From NCBI GenBank assembly GCA_029562975.1, contig JAKQTR010000030.1:396791-460790 (forward strand): a stretch of DNA of 64,000 nt. Direction: 5' to 3'. This DNA comes from Acidobacteriota bacterium (lineage in GTDB: Bacteria > Acidobacteriota > Vicinamibacteria > Vicinamibacterales > JAKQTR01). Under the pieces are notes generated by a model. It made no database searches and was not told the origin of the DNA. It worked only from the letters and a program-made list of their open reading frames with translations. Positions 18,348-28,415 of the stretch are shown here, one piece after another (position 1 is the first letter of the stretch; the number at the start of each line of letters is the position of its first letter). The position numbers and the translations under genes were made by a program.

Positions 18348-20110
18348 TGGCCCTGTTCCCGGCAGGCTTCCTCGAGGACGTGCGCGCCCGCGCGGATATC
18401 GTGCAGGTGGTCCAGGAGTACGTGTCGCTGAAGAAGGCCGGTTCGAGCTACAAGGGCCTCTGCCCGTTCCACGCCGAGAAGACGCCCTCGTTCCACGTGA
18501 ACCGCGAGAAGGGCTTCTTCCACTGCTTCGGCTGCGGCGTGGGCGGCGACGTGATCAAGTTCGTCGAACTCCAGGAGGCGCTGGGCTTCACCGACGCCGT
18601 GCGCCTCCTCGCCAGGAAGTTCGGGATGGCGGTGCCCGAGACGGGGCCGGACGCGGGCGAGTCGGGCACCCGCGAGCGCGAGGTGCTGCTGAAGATCCAC
18701 GAGGTGGCGGCCGACTGGTTCCGCCAGCAGCTGGCGTCGCCGGCCGGCCTGCGCGCCCGGCGCCAGCTCGAGGAGCGTGGCATCGCGCCCGACACGGCGG
18801 AGACGCTCGGCCTGGGCTACGCGCCGCCGTCGCGGGACCTGCTCCTCGCGCACCTGCGGGCCCGGGGGTTCCAGGCGCCGCCGCTCCTCAGGAGCGGCCT
18901 CGTGATCGAGCGCGACAACGGGCAGGTGGTCGATCGGTTCCGGAGCCGCCTGATCATCCCGATCTCGCGGGACTCGGGGTCGATCGTCGCCTTCGCCGGC
19001 CGGTCCGTCGACGGGGACCAGGCGCCCAAGTACCTGAACTCGCCCGAGACGCCCATCTACTCGAAGAGCCGGACGCTCTACGGCCTCAATCACACCAAGC
19101 CGCTCCTGCGGAAGGCCGGGTTCGTGGTCCTCGTGGAGGGCTACTTCGACTTCGCGCAGGTGCTGCAGGAGTGCCGCCTGCCGGTCGTGGCGACGTGCGG
19201 CACGGCGCTGACGCCGCAGCAGGCACAGGTCCTGCGGCGCTTCGTCGGGAAGGTCGTGCTGAGCTTCGATCCCGACGCGGCGGGGCAGGGCGCGGCGGCG
19301 CGCTCGTGCGACCTGCTGGTGGCCGAGGGGTTCCAGGTGAACGTGGCGGTGCTCCCGGGCGGGGACGATCCCGACGCGTTCATCCGCCGTCACTCGGGGC
19401 GCCAGTACGCCGCGCAGCTGCAGCAGTCCACGCCCTACCTCGACTACCTGCTGGAGCGCACGGCGTCGGCTCACGACGTGCGCCGCGACGACAGCCGGCG
19501 CGAATTTCTCCAGGCCATGCTCGGCGTGGCGGCGCGGATCCCGGACGCGGCGGCCCGCGATCAGTTCGCGGACCGCATCGCCCACCGCGCGCGGATTGCC
19601 GAGTCCGTCGTCCGGGACGAGATCCGCAAGGCGGCGGTGGAGCGGCGGACCGAGATCGGGCCGCGCGAGATGCCGGCGCTGGGCCAGATCAAGCCGGCGG
19701 AGCGCGGGCTCATCTGGGCGGCGATGCGCGAGCCCGACGAGGCGGCCGACGCGCTGGCCGCCCTGGACGAGGAGGACCTGGAGGGCCTGGCGGCCGCGTC
19801 CATCCTCGGACAGGCCCTGCGCTGGCAGGCTTCGGAGGGCATCCGCTCACCCGCGGCCCTGCTCGCGCGTCTAACCAGGGAAGAGGCCCAGATCGTGACC
19901 GGGATCGCGTCCGCGCCGGCGTCGCCGGCCCCGGCCCACGAGTGCGCCCTGGCCATCAAGCGCCTGCGGTTCGAGCGGGAAGGCGCGGCCGTGCAGCGGG
20001 AGATCGACCGCCTGCAGCAGGCCGGACGGAGCGAAGACATCGATCGGTTGTGGCAGCGGAAACACGAACTGCTCCGGCGCCTAGCGGCGCTGGGGATGAG
20101 GGGCAGTTGA
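18347..20110 (+). CDS. dnaG: DNA primase
   Basis: Synthesises RNA primers at the replication fork. It has 587 residues. The zinc-binding domain has C39-x2-H42-x17-C60-x2-C63 (CPFH and CFGC). The catalytic core has the RNAP-basic region and a TOPRIM domain with LVEGYFD and SFDPDAAG. The C-terminal part (from about 430) is the helicase-interaction domain. GTG 18347 overlaps the mutS2 stop (TAGTG). The next gene is rpoD, 11 nt away, so this is the dnaG-rpoD core of the macromolecular-synthesis operon; rpsU is not upstream as in E. coli, where mutS2 takes its place here. Confidence 0.96.
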   Translation: MALFPAGFLEDVRARADIVQVVQEYVSLKKAGSSYKGLCPFHAEKTPSFHVNREKGFFHCFGCGVGGDVIKFVELQEALGFTDAVRLLARKFGMAVPETGPDAGESGTREREVLLKIHEVAADWFRQQLASPAGLRARRQLEERGIAPDTAETLGLGYAPPSRDLLLAHLRARGFQAPPLLRSGLVIERDNGQVVDRFRSRLIIPISRDSGSIVAFAGRSVDGDQAPKYLNSPETPIYSKSRTLYGLNHTKPLLRKAGFVVLVEGYFDFAQVLQECRLPVVATCGTALTPQQAQVLRRFVGKVVLSFDPDAAGQGAAARSCDLLVAEGFQVNVAVLPGGDDPDAFIRRHSGRQYAAQLQQSTPYLDYLLERTASAHDVRRDDSRREFLQAMLGVAARIPDAAARDQFADRIAHRARIAESVVRDEIRKAAVERRTEIGPREMPALGQIKPAERGLIWAAMREPDEAADALAALDEEDLEGLAAASILGQALRWQASEGIRSPAALLARLTREEAQIVTGIASAPASPAPAHECALAIKRLRFEREGAAVQREIDRLQQAGRSEDIDRLWQRKHELLRRLAALGMRGS

Positions 20111-20121
20111 GGGAGGCACCC

Positions 20122-20124
<3 letters not shown>
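20111..20124 (+). promoter_or_regulatory. Ribosome site and TTG start that fix the rpoD start
   Basis: GGGAGG (20111-20116) is 5 nt before TTG 20122-20124. No ATG or GTG in the frame gives the conserved sigma region 1.1 beginning, so the rare TTG start is favoured. This could limit sigma-factor synthesis. Confidence 0.6.
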
Positions 20125-21807
<1,683 letters not shown>

Positions 21808-21815
21808 GCTTATGC

Positions 21816-21891
21816 GGGCCCATAGCTCAGCGGTGAGAGCCGCCGGCTCATAACCGGCCCGTCCCAGGTTCGAATCCTGGTGGGCCCACCA
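21816..21891 (+). tRNA. tRNA with CAU anticodon, probably tRNA-Ile2 (lysidine type)
   Basis: The cloverleaf is complete and the 3' CCA is encoded. The acceptor GGGCCCA (21816-21822) pairs with TGGGCCC (21881-21887), then A-CCA follows. The D stem is GCTC/GAGC, the anticodon stem GCCGG/CCGGC with loop CTCATAA, and the T stem CCAGG/CCTGG with TTCGAAT. C4-G69, C5-G68 and U12-A23 match what TilS recognises in tRNA-Ile2, and the initiator features (mismatch at 1-72, three G-C pairs in the anticodon stem) are absent. Elongator tRNA-Met remains possible. It sits 8 nt after rpoD and 6 nt before the next gene. Confidence 0.93.
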
Positions 21892-21897
21892 CGCGAC

Positions 21898-22668
21898 ATG
21901 CACCCTGATCTCGAACGCGTCGTTCGTCTCCAGCGGATCGAGGACGCCGCCGAGCGCGCGCGCCGCACGATTGCCGACGAGCCCGCCCGCCAGGAGGCCC
22001 TGGCGGCGGCGCTTGACGCCGCGCGACAGGCCCTCGAGACGCAGCGCGCTCTGCTGGCCGAGAACCAGACGGCCCGCCGCGACGCCGAGAAGGAGCTCGC
22101 CGTGCAGCAGGCCCGGCTGTCGAAGTACCGGGACCAGCTGATGGAGGTGAAGACCAACCGCGAGTACCAGGCGCTGCAGAAGGAGATCGAGGTCGCCCAG
22201 CAGGAAATCCGGAAACAGGAGGACGCCCTCCTGGAGCGCATGATCGAGTTCGACGAGGTCCGAGAGCGCGTGAGAGCCGCCGAAGAGGCGTTCGAGCGGG
22301 ATCGAGCCGCCTTCGACGCCGGGCGGGAGGCCCTCGCGGCCGAGGTGGCCGGCGCCGGCGAGGCCATCGGGACGCTGGCCGCCGAGCGCGCGGCTGTCGC
22401 CGCCGAGCTCAGCCCGCCGGTCCTGGCGCTGTTCGAGCGCGTGCTGCGGCACCGCAGGACTTCCGCCGTGGCGCCCCTCCGCGACGGCCGGTGCGCCGCC
22501 TGTCAGGTCCGCATCCGCCCGCAGACGGTCCAGGAGATCCGCCGGAACGACAGCGTGGTCCAGTGCGAGAGCTGTCAGCGCATCTTGTACCTCGAGGCGC
22601 CCGCCGCCGAGGGCGCGGCGGCCGACGCCGGCGCCTCGGGCGCGGCCTCGGCCCGGCTCCAGGAGTAG
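21898..22668 (+). CDS. Coiled-coil protein with C4-type zinc ribbon (CT398/DUF164 type)
   Basis: A 256-residue protein. A long coiled coil (about 10-170) is followed by a zinc ribbon with CAACQVRIRPQ and CESCQRILY (two CxxC knuckles, about 199-232) and an Ala-rich tail. Members of this family, such as CT398 and HP0958, act as chaperone-like factors for sigma-54 or flagellar RNA and export; the role here is not known. ATG 21898 follows the tRNA CCA by 6 nt and has no separate ribosome site, so the message seems to be released by tRNA processing. rnhA-like gene follows 4 nt downstream. Confidence 0.85.
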   Translation: MHPDLERVVRLQRIEDAAERARRTIADEPARQEALAAALDAARQALETQRALLAENQTARRDAEKELAVQQARLSKYRDQLMEVKTNREYQALQKEIEVAQQEIRKQEDALLERMIEFDEVRERVRAAEEAFERDRAAFDAGREALAAEVAGAGEAIGTLAAERAAVAAELSPPVLALFERVLRHRRTSAVAPLRDGRCAACQVRIRPQTVQEIRRNDSVVQCESCQRILYLEAPAAEGAAADAGASGAASARLQE

Positions 22669-22672
22669 CGGC

Positions 22673-23131
22673 GTGATTATCGCGCACATCGACGGCGGGT
22701 CCCGCGGGAACCCGGGCCCGGCTGGATTCGGGGTGCGCCTCTCGCGGCCCGACGGCTCGCTCGTCGCGGAGTTCGGCGAGGCCATCGGCATCGCCACCAA
22801 CAACGTGGCGGAGTACCGCGGCCTGCTCGCGGCCCTGCGCTACGCCGTGGAACACGGCCACCGGAACCTGCTGGTCCGATCCGACTCCCTGCTGCTCGTC
22901 TGCCAGATGCGCGGCGAGTACAAGGTGAAGAACGCGGGCCTCCAGCCGCTGCACGCCGAAGCCAGGCTGCTCGCCGCCCGCCTCGACCGGGTGCGCTTCG
23001 AGCACCTCTCCCGCGAACAAAACGCCCGCGCGGACCGCCTCGCCAACCAGGCGATGGACGAAGCGGAGCGGGCGGCTGTCACACCCCGGCCCCCGGACGC
23101 CGTAATCCTCGATCCGACCCCGCGGGCCTGA
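22673..23131 (+). CDS. RNase HI-family ribonuclease
   Basis: Cleaves the RNA strand of RNA-DNA hybrids. It has 152 residues. The catalytic acidic residues are D7 (HIDGGSRGNPGPAG), E47 (NNVAEYRGLLAAL), D71 (VRSDSLLL) and D121 (ARADRLANQA). The short form lacking the basic protrusion resembles the RnhA-like proteins of Gram-positives and archaea rather than E. coli RNase HI. GTG start 22673 with AGGAG upstream. The pairing with the zinc-ribbon gene is common in diverse bacteria. It converges on the decarboxylase gene with only 19 bp between the two stops. Confidence 0.9.
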   Translation: MIIAHIDGGSRGNPGPAGFGVRLSRPDGSLVAEFGEAIGIATNNVAEYRGLLAALRYAVEHGHRNLLVRSDSLLLVCQMRGEYKVKNAGLQPLHAEARLLAARLDRVRFEHLSREQNARADRLANQAMDEAERAAVTPRPPDAVILDPTPRA

Positions 23132-23150
23132 CGGGCCGGGCGAGGCAGCC

Positions 23151-24617
23151 TCAGGCCTCCCACACGAACGGGAGTTCCTGCGCCACGTCCTCGACGCACG
23201 CGTCCACGTGCGCCTGGCGCGTGCGGAAGCTCAGCACGCAGACGCGCCCGAGAAACCGCCCGCCGTCCACCGTGCAGCCCGTGAGCATGACGCGGCCGCG
23301 GCGCGTGACCCGCTCGAGGAGCGCGGCGGTCGCCAGGTTCTCCTCCGCTCTCGTCGCGCCGGGCCTCGTCACGTGGAACGCGAAGAGCGACAGGTGCGGC
23401 GGGGCCGTCATGACAATGCCGGGCAGGGCGGCGATGCGGCGGCAGGCCTGTTCCGCCAGGTTCCGCTTCTCCGCCAGCGCCGCGCGGAAGCGGGCCGCGC
23501 CGAAGACCTTGAGGCACAGCCAGACCCGCAGCCCCGGGAATCCCCGCGACAAGTCCGGTCCGTACTGGCCGGGGTCGTAGAACTCGTCGAGGTCCGGCGT
23601 CGCCGGCAAGTACCCCGCGGACATGCCGTGCACGGCGCGCAGCGCGGCGCCGTCACGAACCAGCAGGGCGCCCGTGCCGTACGGCAGGAACAGGCCCTTG
23701 TGCGGATCCAGCGTCAGCGAGTCCGCGCGCGGCAGCCCGGCAAGGATCGGCCGCAGCTCCGGGCAGAGGTGGAAGAAGGCGCCGTACGCGCCGTCGACGT
23801 GGTGCCAGAGCCCCTCGGCGGCGCACGCGTCCGCGATGGCGTCGAGCGGGTCCACCGCCCCGGTGTTCGTGGTGCCGGCCGACGACACCACCATGAACGG
23901 CGCCAGTCCCGCGGCCCGATCCTCGCGCACCGCGTCCAGCAGCGCGTCCACGCGCATCCGGTACTGCGCGTCCACCGCGACGTGCCGCACCCGGTCGCGG
24001 AACACCCCCGCGAGCTTCGCGGCTTTCTCCAGCGAGTGGTGCGCCTGCGTCGACAGGTAGAGCACGCCCGGCCGCACGTCGCGGCCGAGGTGCCGTTCGC
24101 GCGCGCAGAGGACGGCGTTGAACGCCGCCATCGAGCCGCCCGTCGTGAGGAGCCCGCGCGTCTCGGGCGGGAACGACATCCACTGGCGAAACCAGTCGAG
24201 AACGTTGGCTTCGAGTTGCACCAGTGCCGGCGCGGCCTGCCAGAGCCCCGTGAAGCGGTTCGTCGCAGCGCTGATGAAGTCCGCCACGGCCGCCGGGTAG
24301 AGCCCGCCGCCCGGGATGTAGGCCATGTAGCCCGGCGCCGGCGTGGTGAAGGACCGCGGGATCCAGTCGCGGAACAGCGGGTCCAGCACGGTTTCGATCG
24401 GCGCGCCGTGTTCCGGCGCGGCCTCGCGCATCGCCGCGCACAGTTCAGCGGCGGCAATCTCGCCCCGGACGGGCTGGGCGCCGATGGAGGCCACGTGCGC
24501 GAGGACGCGGGCGAGGGCGTCCTCGCCGAGGCGGCGCATGTCGTCGACTGAAAGCTCGAGATTGGCGGGATCGTCGCCCGCAGCGCCAGGAATCACGTCA
24601 GGCGTACTCCTCAACAT
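23151..24617 (-). CDS. PLP-dependent group II amino-acid decarboxylase (aromatic type)
   Basis: A 488-residue PLP enzyme of the aromatic-L-amino-acid/glutamate decarboxylase family. The PLP-stacking His193 lies in TQAHHSLEKA, Asp275 in WHHVDGAYGAF, and the Schiff-base Lys307 in LTLDPHKGLF. Substrates could be tryptophan, tyrosine, DOPA or another amino acid; the sequence alone does not decide. ATG 24617 is preceded by TAGTCT ending 7 nt upstream and lacks a ribosome site, so the message may be leaderless. It is monocistronic, 84 nt downstream of pgeF on the same strand. Confidence 0.88.
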   Translation of the reverse strand: MLRSTPDVIPGAAGDDPANLELSVDDMRRLGEDALARVLAHVASIGAQPVRGEIAAAELCAAMREAAPEHGAPIETVLDPLFRDWIPRSFTTPAPGYMAYIPGGGLYPAAVADFISAATNRFTGLWQAAPALVQLEANVLDWFRQWMSFPPETRGLLTTGGSMAAFNAVLCARERHLGRDVRPGVLYLSTQAHHSLEKAAKLAGVFRDRVRHVAVDAQYRMRVDALLDAVREDRAAGLAPFMVVSSAGTTNTGAVDPLDAIADACAAEGLWHHVDGAYGAFFHLCPELRPILAGLPRADSLTLDPHKGLFLPYGTGALLVRDGAALRAVHGMSAGYLPATPDLDEFYDPGQYGPDLSRGFPGLRVWLCLKVFGAARFRAALAEKRNLAEQACRRIAALPGIVMTAPPHLSLFAFHVTRPGATRAEENLATAALLERVTRRGRVMLTGCTVDGGRFLGRVCVLSFRTRQAHVDACVEDVAQELPFVWEA

Positions 24618-24624
24618 GACGGCC

Positions 24625-24630
24625 AGACTA
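24625..24630 (-). promoter_or_regulatory. -10 box for a leaderless decarboxylase transcript
   Basis: TAGTCT (TANNNT type) on the minus strand ends 7 nt before the ATG at 24617. There is no Shine-Dalgarno sequence and no clear -35. Confidence 0.4.
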
Positions 24631-24701
24631 GCACGATGCGAGCCCGTCCGCGATCAGCGGCCCGTCGTCGAAGCGGGCCCGCGACGGCGGGGCGCAGGAA
24701 G

Positions 24702-25613
24702 TCAGCCGCGACGGCGCCCGCCGAACCGCGAGGTCCCGATTCCGGATGCCGGCTCCCTGCCCTCAGGTCCCGGACGCTTCCTGATCACTCCCGCCATGCG
24801 CCCCGCCCGGTCCCCATCGACCCGGTGCGAGTGGAACACCTCGCGATAGCAGGACGTGCACAGGCGCGAGGCATGGACGTGTGCCGGCGGCACGCCCGCC
24901 AGGCGCAACTGGTCGGCGTTGGCGGCCCACGTGTCGAGGAAGAGCGGGGCGCGGAGGCCGGAGTCCGCCGGGTCGCGTCCGGGGATTCCGCAGAGCGCCG
25001 GCGAAGACGGCTCGGCGCTGAACCAGCGGTCCAGCTCGCCGTGCCACCGGCCGGCGGCCTCGAACTCGTCACGGACCTCAGCACCCACGCGGTAGCAGCA
25101 CGGACCGATGCTCGGACCGATGGCGGCGACCAGGTTCCTTGGCCGCACGCCATACGCCGAGGCCAGCGATTCGACGGCGGCTGCGGCCGCGCCGGCCGCG
25201 GTTCCGCGCCAGCCGGCGTGCACGGCGGCCACGACGCCGGAGGCGCGGTCTGCGAGGAGGATCGGCACGCAGTCCGCGACGCGCACGCACAGGGCGACAT
25301 CGTCCCGGTCGCTCACGAGGATGTCGCCCGTGCTCCAGTCCAGGTCCGCCGCCGGGACGCCGTCGACCCGATGGAGGGCGACGACCGCCGTCCCGTGGAC
25401 CTGGCGGAGCCTGAGCAGGCGGTCGGGCGCCAGGCCCATCGCGCCGGCAACCGCGAGCCAGCCGGCCGAGGCGTCCGAGGGCCCCCGGCCGAGCGCCGGC
25501 GCGCGGGTGGTGAAGCAGTGCCTGGCCAGGCCGTGAAGCGGGCCGCAGCGCAGGGCGGGCCCGAAGGGGTGGAGCGCCCATTCGAAGCCGTCCGCGAGGG
25601 GGACTTCGGGCAT
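24702..25613 (-). CDS. pgeF: PgeF/YfiH-family copper-type purine nucleoside phosphorylase or laccase-like protein
   Basis: A 303-residue protein of the YfiH (PgeF, former laccase-domain) family. Members phosphorolyse purine nucleosides, and a role in peptidoglycan editing has been shown in E. coli. The metal ligands match the family: His73 (LRQVHGTAVV), Cys115 (RVADCVPILL) and His132 (AAVHAGWRGTA). IGPSIGPCCYRVG and CTSCY follow. ATG 25613 is divergent from acpS with only 10 bp between the start codons. No good ribosome site is seen. The C-terminal tail is Arg/Gly-rich. Confidence 0.9.
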   Translation of the reverse strand: MPEVPLADGFEWALHPFGPALRCGPLHGLARHCFTTRAPALGRGPSDASAGWLAVAGAMGLAPDRLLRLRQVHGTAVVALHRVDGVPAADLDWSTGDILVSDRDDVALCVRVADCVPILLADRASGVVAAVHAGWRGTAAGAAAAAVESLASAYGVRPRNLVAAIGPSIGPCCYRVGAEVRDEFEAAGRWHGELDRWFSAEPSSPALCGIPGRDPADSGLRAPLFLDTWAANADQLRLAGVPPAHVHASRLCTSCYREVFHSHRVDGDRAGRMAGVIRKRPGPEGREPASGIGTSRFGGRRRG

Positions 25614-25616
25614 ACT
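25611..25616 (+). promoter_or_regulatory. -10 box for a leaderless acpS transcript, overlapping the pgeF start
   Basis: CATACT ends 7 nt before the acpS ATG (25624). Its first three bases are the complement of the pgeF start codon. The acpS promoter is therefore inside pgeF. Confidence 0.4.
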
Positions 25617-25623
25617 GAGACGC

Positions 25624-26007
25624 ATGAGGATTCTCGGCATCGGGCTCGACGCGACGGACATCCCCCGTATCGAGCGCGCGTTGGCGCGGTACGGCGACCG
25701 CTTTCTCCATCGTATCTTCACCGACGCCGAAATCGCGTACTGCTCGCGCAAAGCCCGTCCCGCGCCGCACTACGCCGGCCGCTTCGCCGCCAAGGAGGCC
25801 GCGATGAAGGCCCTCGGCACCGGCCTCGCCCGGGGCGTCACCTGGCGCGACATCGAAGTCGCGCGCGGGAGCGGGCCGCCCCGGCTCGTCCTGCGCGGCG
25901 GCGCGCTCGGCCACTTCCAGCGCCTGGGCGCGACGGCCTCGCTTCTGACGATCACGCACGCGGAAACCATCGCGCTGGCCCAGGTCGTGATGTTCAGCGC
26001 GGATTGA
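25624..26007 (+). CDS. acpS: Holo-[acyl-carrier-protein] synthase
   Basis: Transfers 4'-phosphopantetheine from CoA to acyl carrier protein for fatty-acid synthesis. It has 127 residues, normal for AcpS. The magnesium-binding Asp9 is in IGLDATDIPRIE and Glu58 is in RFAAKEAAMKALG. It is divergent from pgeF with a 10-bp gap and no ribosome site. In the 281 nt after it I see no gene or hairpin of note until the small gene at 26289. Confidence 0.95.
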   Translation: MRILGIGLDATDIPRIERALARYGDRFLHRIFTDAEIAYCSRKARPAPHYAGRFAAKEAAMKALGTGLARGVTWRDIEVARGSGPPRLVLRGGALGHFQRLGATASLLTITHAETIALAQVVMFSAD

Positions 26008-26288
26008 CCGCCGCAACCGGCGTTGTCCTCGGCCGGCAGCCTCGCGAGCGCTGGCGCTCCCGTGACCGTGGCTCCGCGCCCGATCCGCTGGCGCTGCAAG
26101 GAGATGCCCGGCCGGATCGGCGCCGGCCCGACCGGGCATCCGCCTTGCCTCCGCCCCGGTGTGTCGCGGGCCGGCCATCACGACGCCGCTCGCCGCGCCG
26201 GGTTCACCCGACCACTCCGGCCCGCGACCCTGCCGCCCGCGCACCGGCCGACGGCGACGGGCGCGGCGCAGCCACGAGAGGAGGCATC

Positions 26289-26591
26289 ATGGTGGTCAGG
26301 TTCGCGCAGAACGATCGGGGAAACCCGCCCGGCAAGCTCGCCGATGCCGAGCTGCACTTCACCGAAGGCGCGCTGGACGGGCTGAAGCTGATTGGCTTCG
26401 GCATCTGGGAGCGACGCAACGGCACCGGCCGGAACGTCACCTTCCCGGCGCGCCAGTACTCCGTCAACGGCGAGCGGCGGAGCTTCGCCCTGCTGCGGCC
26501 GGTGACCGACGCCGCGGCGCAGGACCGGATGCGGGAGTTCATCCTGCAGGCCTATGCCGAGTACGAGGAGCAGGTGGCGGCGGCCGACTAG
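26289..26591 (+). CDS. Small conserved-looking protein, possibly SpoVG-like
   Basis: A 100-residue soluble protein with strong translation signals: AGAGGAGG (26277-26284) 4 nt before ATG 26289. It has the order beta-rich core (LADAELHFTEG, LKLIGFGIWE, NVTFPARQY) then a C-terminal helix (DRMREFILQAYAEYEEQ). This resembles the layout of SpoVG, a small RNA/DNA-binding regulator whose members end in a similar helix, but no diagnostic motif is certain. It is convergent with the radical SAM gene: the two 3' ends overlap by 4 nt. Confidence in it being a real gene is high; the family is a guess. Confidence 0.75.
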   Translation: MVVRFAQNDRGNPPGKLADAELHFTEGALDGLKLIGFGIWERRNGTGRNVTFPARQYSVNGERRSFALLRPVTDAAAQDRMREFILQAYAEYEEQVAAAD

Positions 26592-28303
26592 CGGCCCGCG
26601 GCGCCCGGGCCGGTCGGCTCCGCCCGGAGGCTCCTGGCGAACTCGGCCCGGTAGAACGCCGTCCGCGCGCCGCTGTCGAGGATCTCCCACGGCAAGACGG
26701 CGTCGCGCGACCGGTCCCGGTGGACGTAGAACGACGCGTCGACGCCCGTCTCCGCCAGCGCGCTCCGCCACTGCCCCCCGTTGCGCTCGGCCGCGACAAC
26801 GACCGGGGCGACCCGTCGGTCGCCGAGCGACAGCAAGGCCTGGATGACCGCATGCCGCCCGGACTTCATCGAGAACGTCACGCCGCCGATGCCGGCGGTC
26901 AGCGCCCGGAGCCGCCGGACGGCCCGCTCAATGGATGCGGGCGCTGCCATCGGCATCCACTGGTAGGCCGTGCCCGGTTTCGGCACGAGCGGGTTGACGC
27001 TCGCGGTGATGCGCCCGGCGCGGCCCCTGGCGCGGCCGTGCGCGATCAGGCGCTCCCGGAGGGCCAGAACGAGGTCGCGGATGGCCTCGAGGTCCTCGCC
27101 CGTTTCCGTCGGCAGGCCGATCATGAAGTAGAGCTTCAGGTTCTCGAACCCGCTCGCGAAGATCAGGTCGGCCCGGGAGAGGATGTCTTCGTTGGTGAAG
27201 TGCTTGTTGATCACGCGCCGCAGCCGGTCGGATCCGGCTTCGGGCGCGATCGTGATCGACCGCTCTCCGGCCTCGCGGAGCAGCCGCAGGACGGGTTCCG
27301 TGAGGTCGTCGAGCCGCAGCGAGGAGGGGCTGATCGAGTAGCCCATGCGGATCAACTCCCCGAGCAGGCGCTCGATCTCGGGGTGATCGCACAGTGCGAT
27401 CGAGACCAGGCCGATCCGGCTCGTGTGGGGCCGCGCGGCCCGCGCGATCTCGAGGATGCGGTCGGCGGGAAACGGCCGCACGGGGAGGTAGTTGTAACCC
27501 GCCCAGCAGAACCGGCACAGGTTCGCGCAGCCCCGGACCGCCTCGACGAGCAGGCGCGAGCCGAACTCGGTGTCGGGCGTGAAGACGGCCGTCGCCGGCG
27601 GATCGGCACAGGCGGAGGCGGACAGCACGGCCTTGCGAATCGGCACCGTCGCGCCCGATCCGGGGCGCGGCTCGAAGGCTTCGATGGTGCCGTCAGGCCC
27701 GTAGCGGGCGTCCACGAAGGCGGGCACGTAGAACCCGGGTTCCGCCGCGAGCGCGCGGAGCGCGCGCGCTCGGTCGCGGCCGCGCGCGAGCGCGCGCACG
27801 AGGGCGGGCACGAGCGCTTCTCCCTCGCCGACGGCGACCACATCGGCAAACGGGGCCAGCGGTTCGGGATTCAGGAACGTGACGGCGCCGCCGATGATGA
27901 CGAGGGGGTGCCGCGCGTCGCGCCCGGCGGCGTATACCGGCAGGCCCGCGAGGCGGAGCAGGCGCACGAGGTTCGGATAGTCCCACTCGAACGACACGGA
28001 GAAGGCGAGAACGTCGAACTCCCGGACCTTCGTGCCCGACTCGACAGTCGCCAGCGTGCCCGGCCGGGCCAGGCCGGACGCGAGGTCCGGTCCCTGCGGC
28101 AGGAACACGCGCTCGCAGACGGCGTCATCCGGCTGGTTGAGCAGCCGGTACGCCGTCTGGAAGCCCAGGTTCGACATGCCGACGAAGTAGCTGTTGGGGA
28201 ACGCGAGGGCGATGCGCAGGCGGCCGGCGTGCGTCTTGCGGACGACGCCGGCCTCGCGGAGGCGTCCGCGCGATGTCCGGTCCCGGTGCGGTGCGTGGCT
28301 CAT
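26588..28303 (-). CDS. B12-binding/radical SAM protein (TIGR03960-like)
   Basis: A 571-residue radical SAM protein. The N-terminal part (about 30-200) resembles a cobalamin-binding domain (LAFPNSYFVGMSNLG, VIIGGAVTFLNPEPLA, VAVGEGEA). The radical SAM cluster motif is C259-x3-C263-x2-C266 in RGCANLCRFCWAGY. IAPEAGSDRLRRVINK and YFMIGLPTETGEDLEAI follow. Members of this group are usually found beside a DUF2344 gene and RNase G; neither is present here. The substrate is unknown. It lies 112 nt downstream of ftsZ on the same strand and could be read from the dcw promoter, or from its own. Confidence 0.85.
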   Translation of the reverse strand: MSHAPHRDRTSRGRLREAGVVRKTHAGRLRIALAFPNSYFVGMSNLGFQTAYRLLNQPDDAVCERVFLPQGPDLASGLARPGTLATVESGTKVREFDVLAFSVSFEWDYPNLVRLLRLAGLPVYAAGRDARHPLVIIGGAVTFLNPEPLAPFADVVAVGEGEALVPALVRALARGRDRARALRALAAEPGFYVPAFVDARYGPDGTIEAFEPRPGSGATVPIRKAVLSASACADPPATAVFTPDTEFGSRLLVEAVRGCANLCRFCWAGYNYLPVRPFPADRILEIARAARPHTSRIGLVSIALCDHPEIERLLGELIRMGYSISPSSLRLDDLTEPVLRLLREAGERSITIAPEAGSDRLRRVINKHFTNEDILSRADLIFASGFENLKLYFMIGLPTETGEDLEAIRDLVLALRERLIAHGRARGRAGRITASVNPLVPKPGTAYQWMPMAAPASIERAVRRLRALTAGIGGVTFSMKSGRHAVIQALLSLGDRRVAPVVVAAERNGGQWRSALAETGVDASFYVHRDRSRDAVLPWEILDSGARTAFYRAEFARSLRAEPTGPGAAGR

Positions 28304-28415
28304 GCGCGTTCGGGGCGCGCCGCCGCGGCCTGCGCCCGGGCGCCGGCGGTGCTGGAACTCGTGCTCCGGCGGCGGCGATCGAGGCTGCCGTGGTTGTACG
28401 CCGTGTTCCGCTCGG

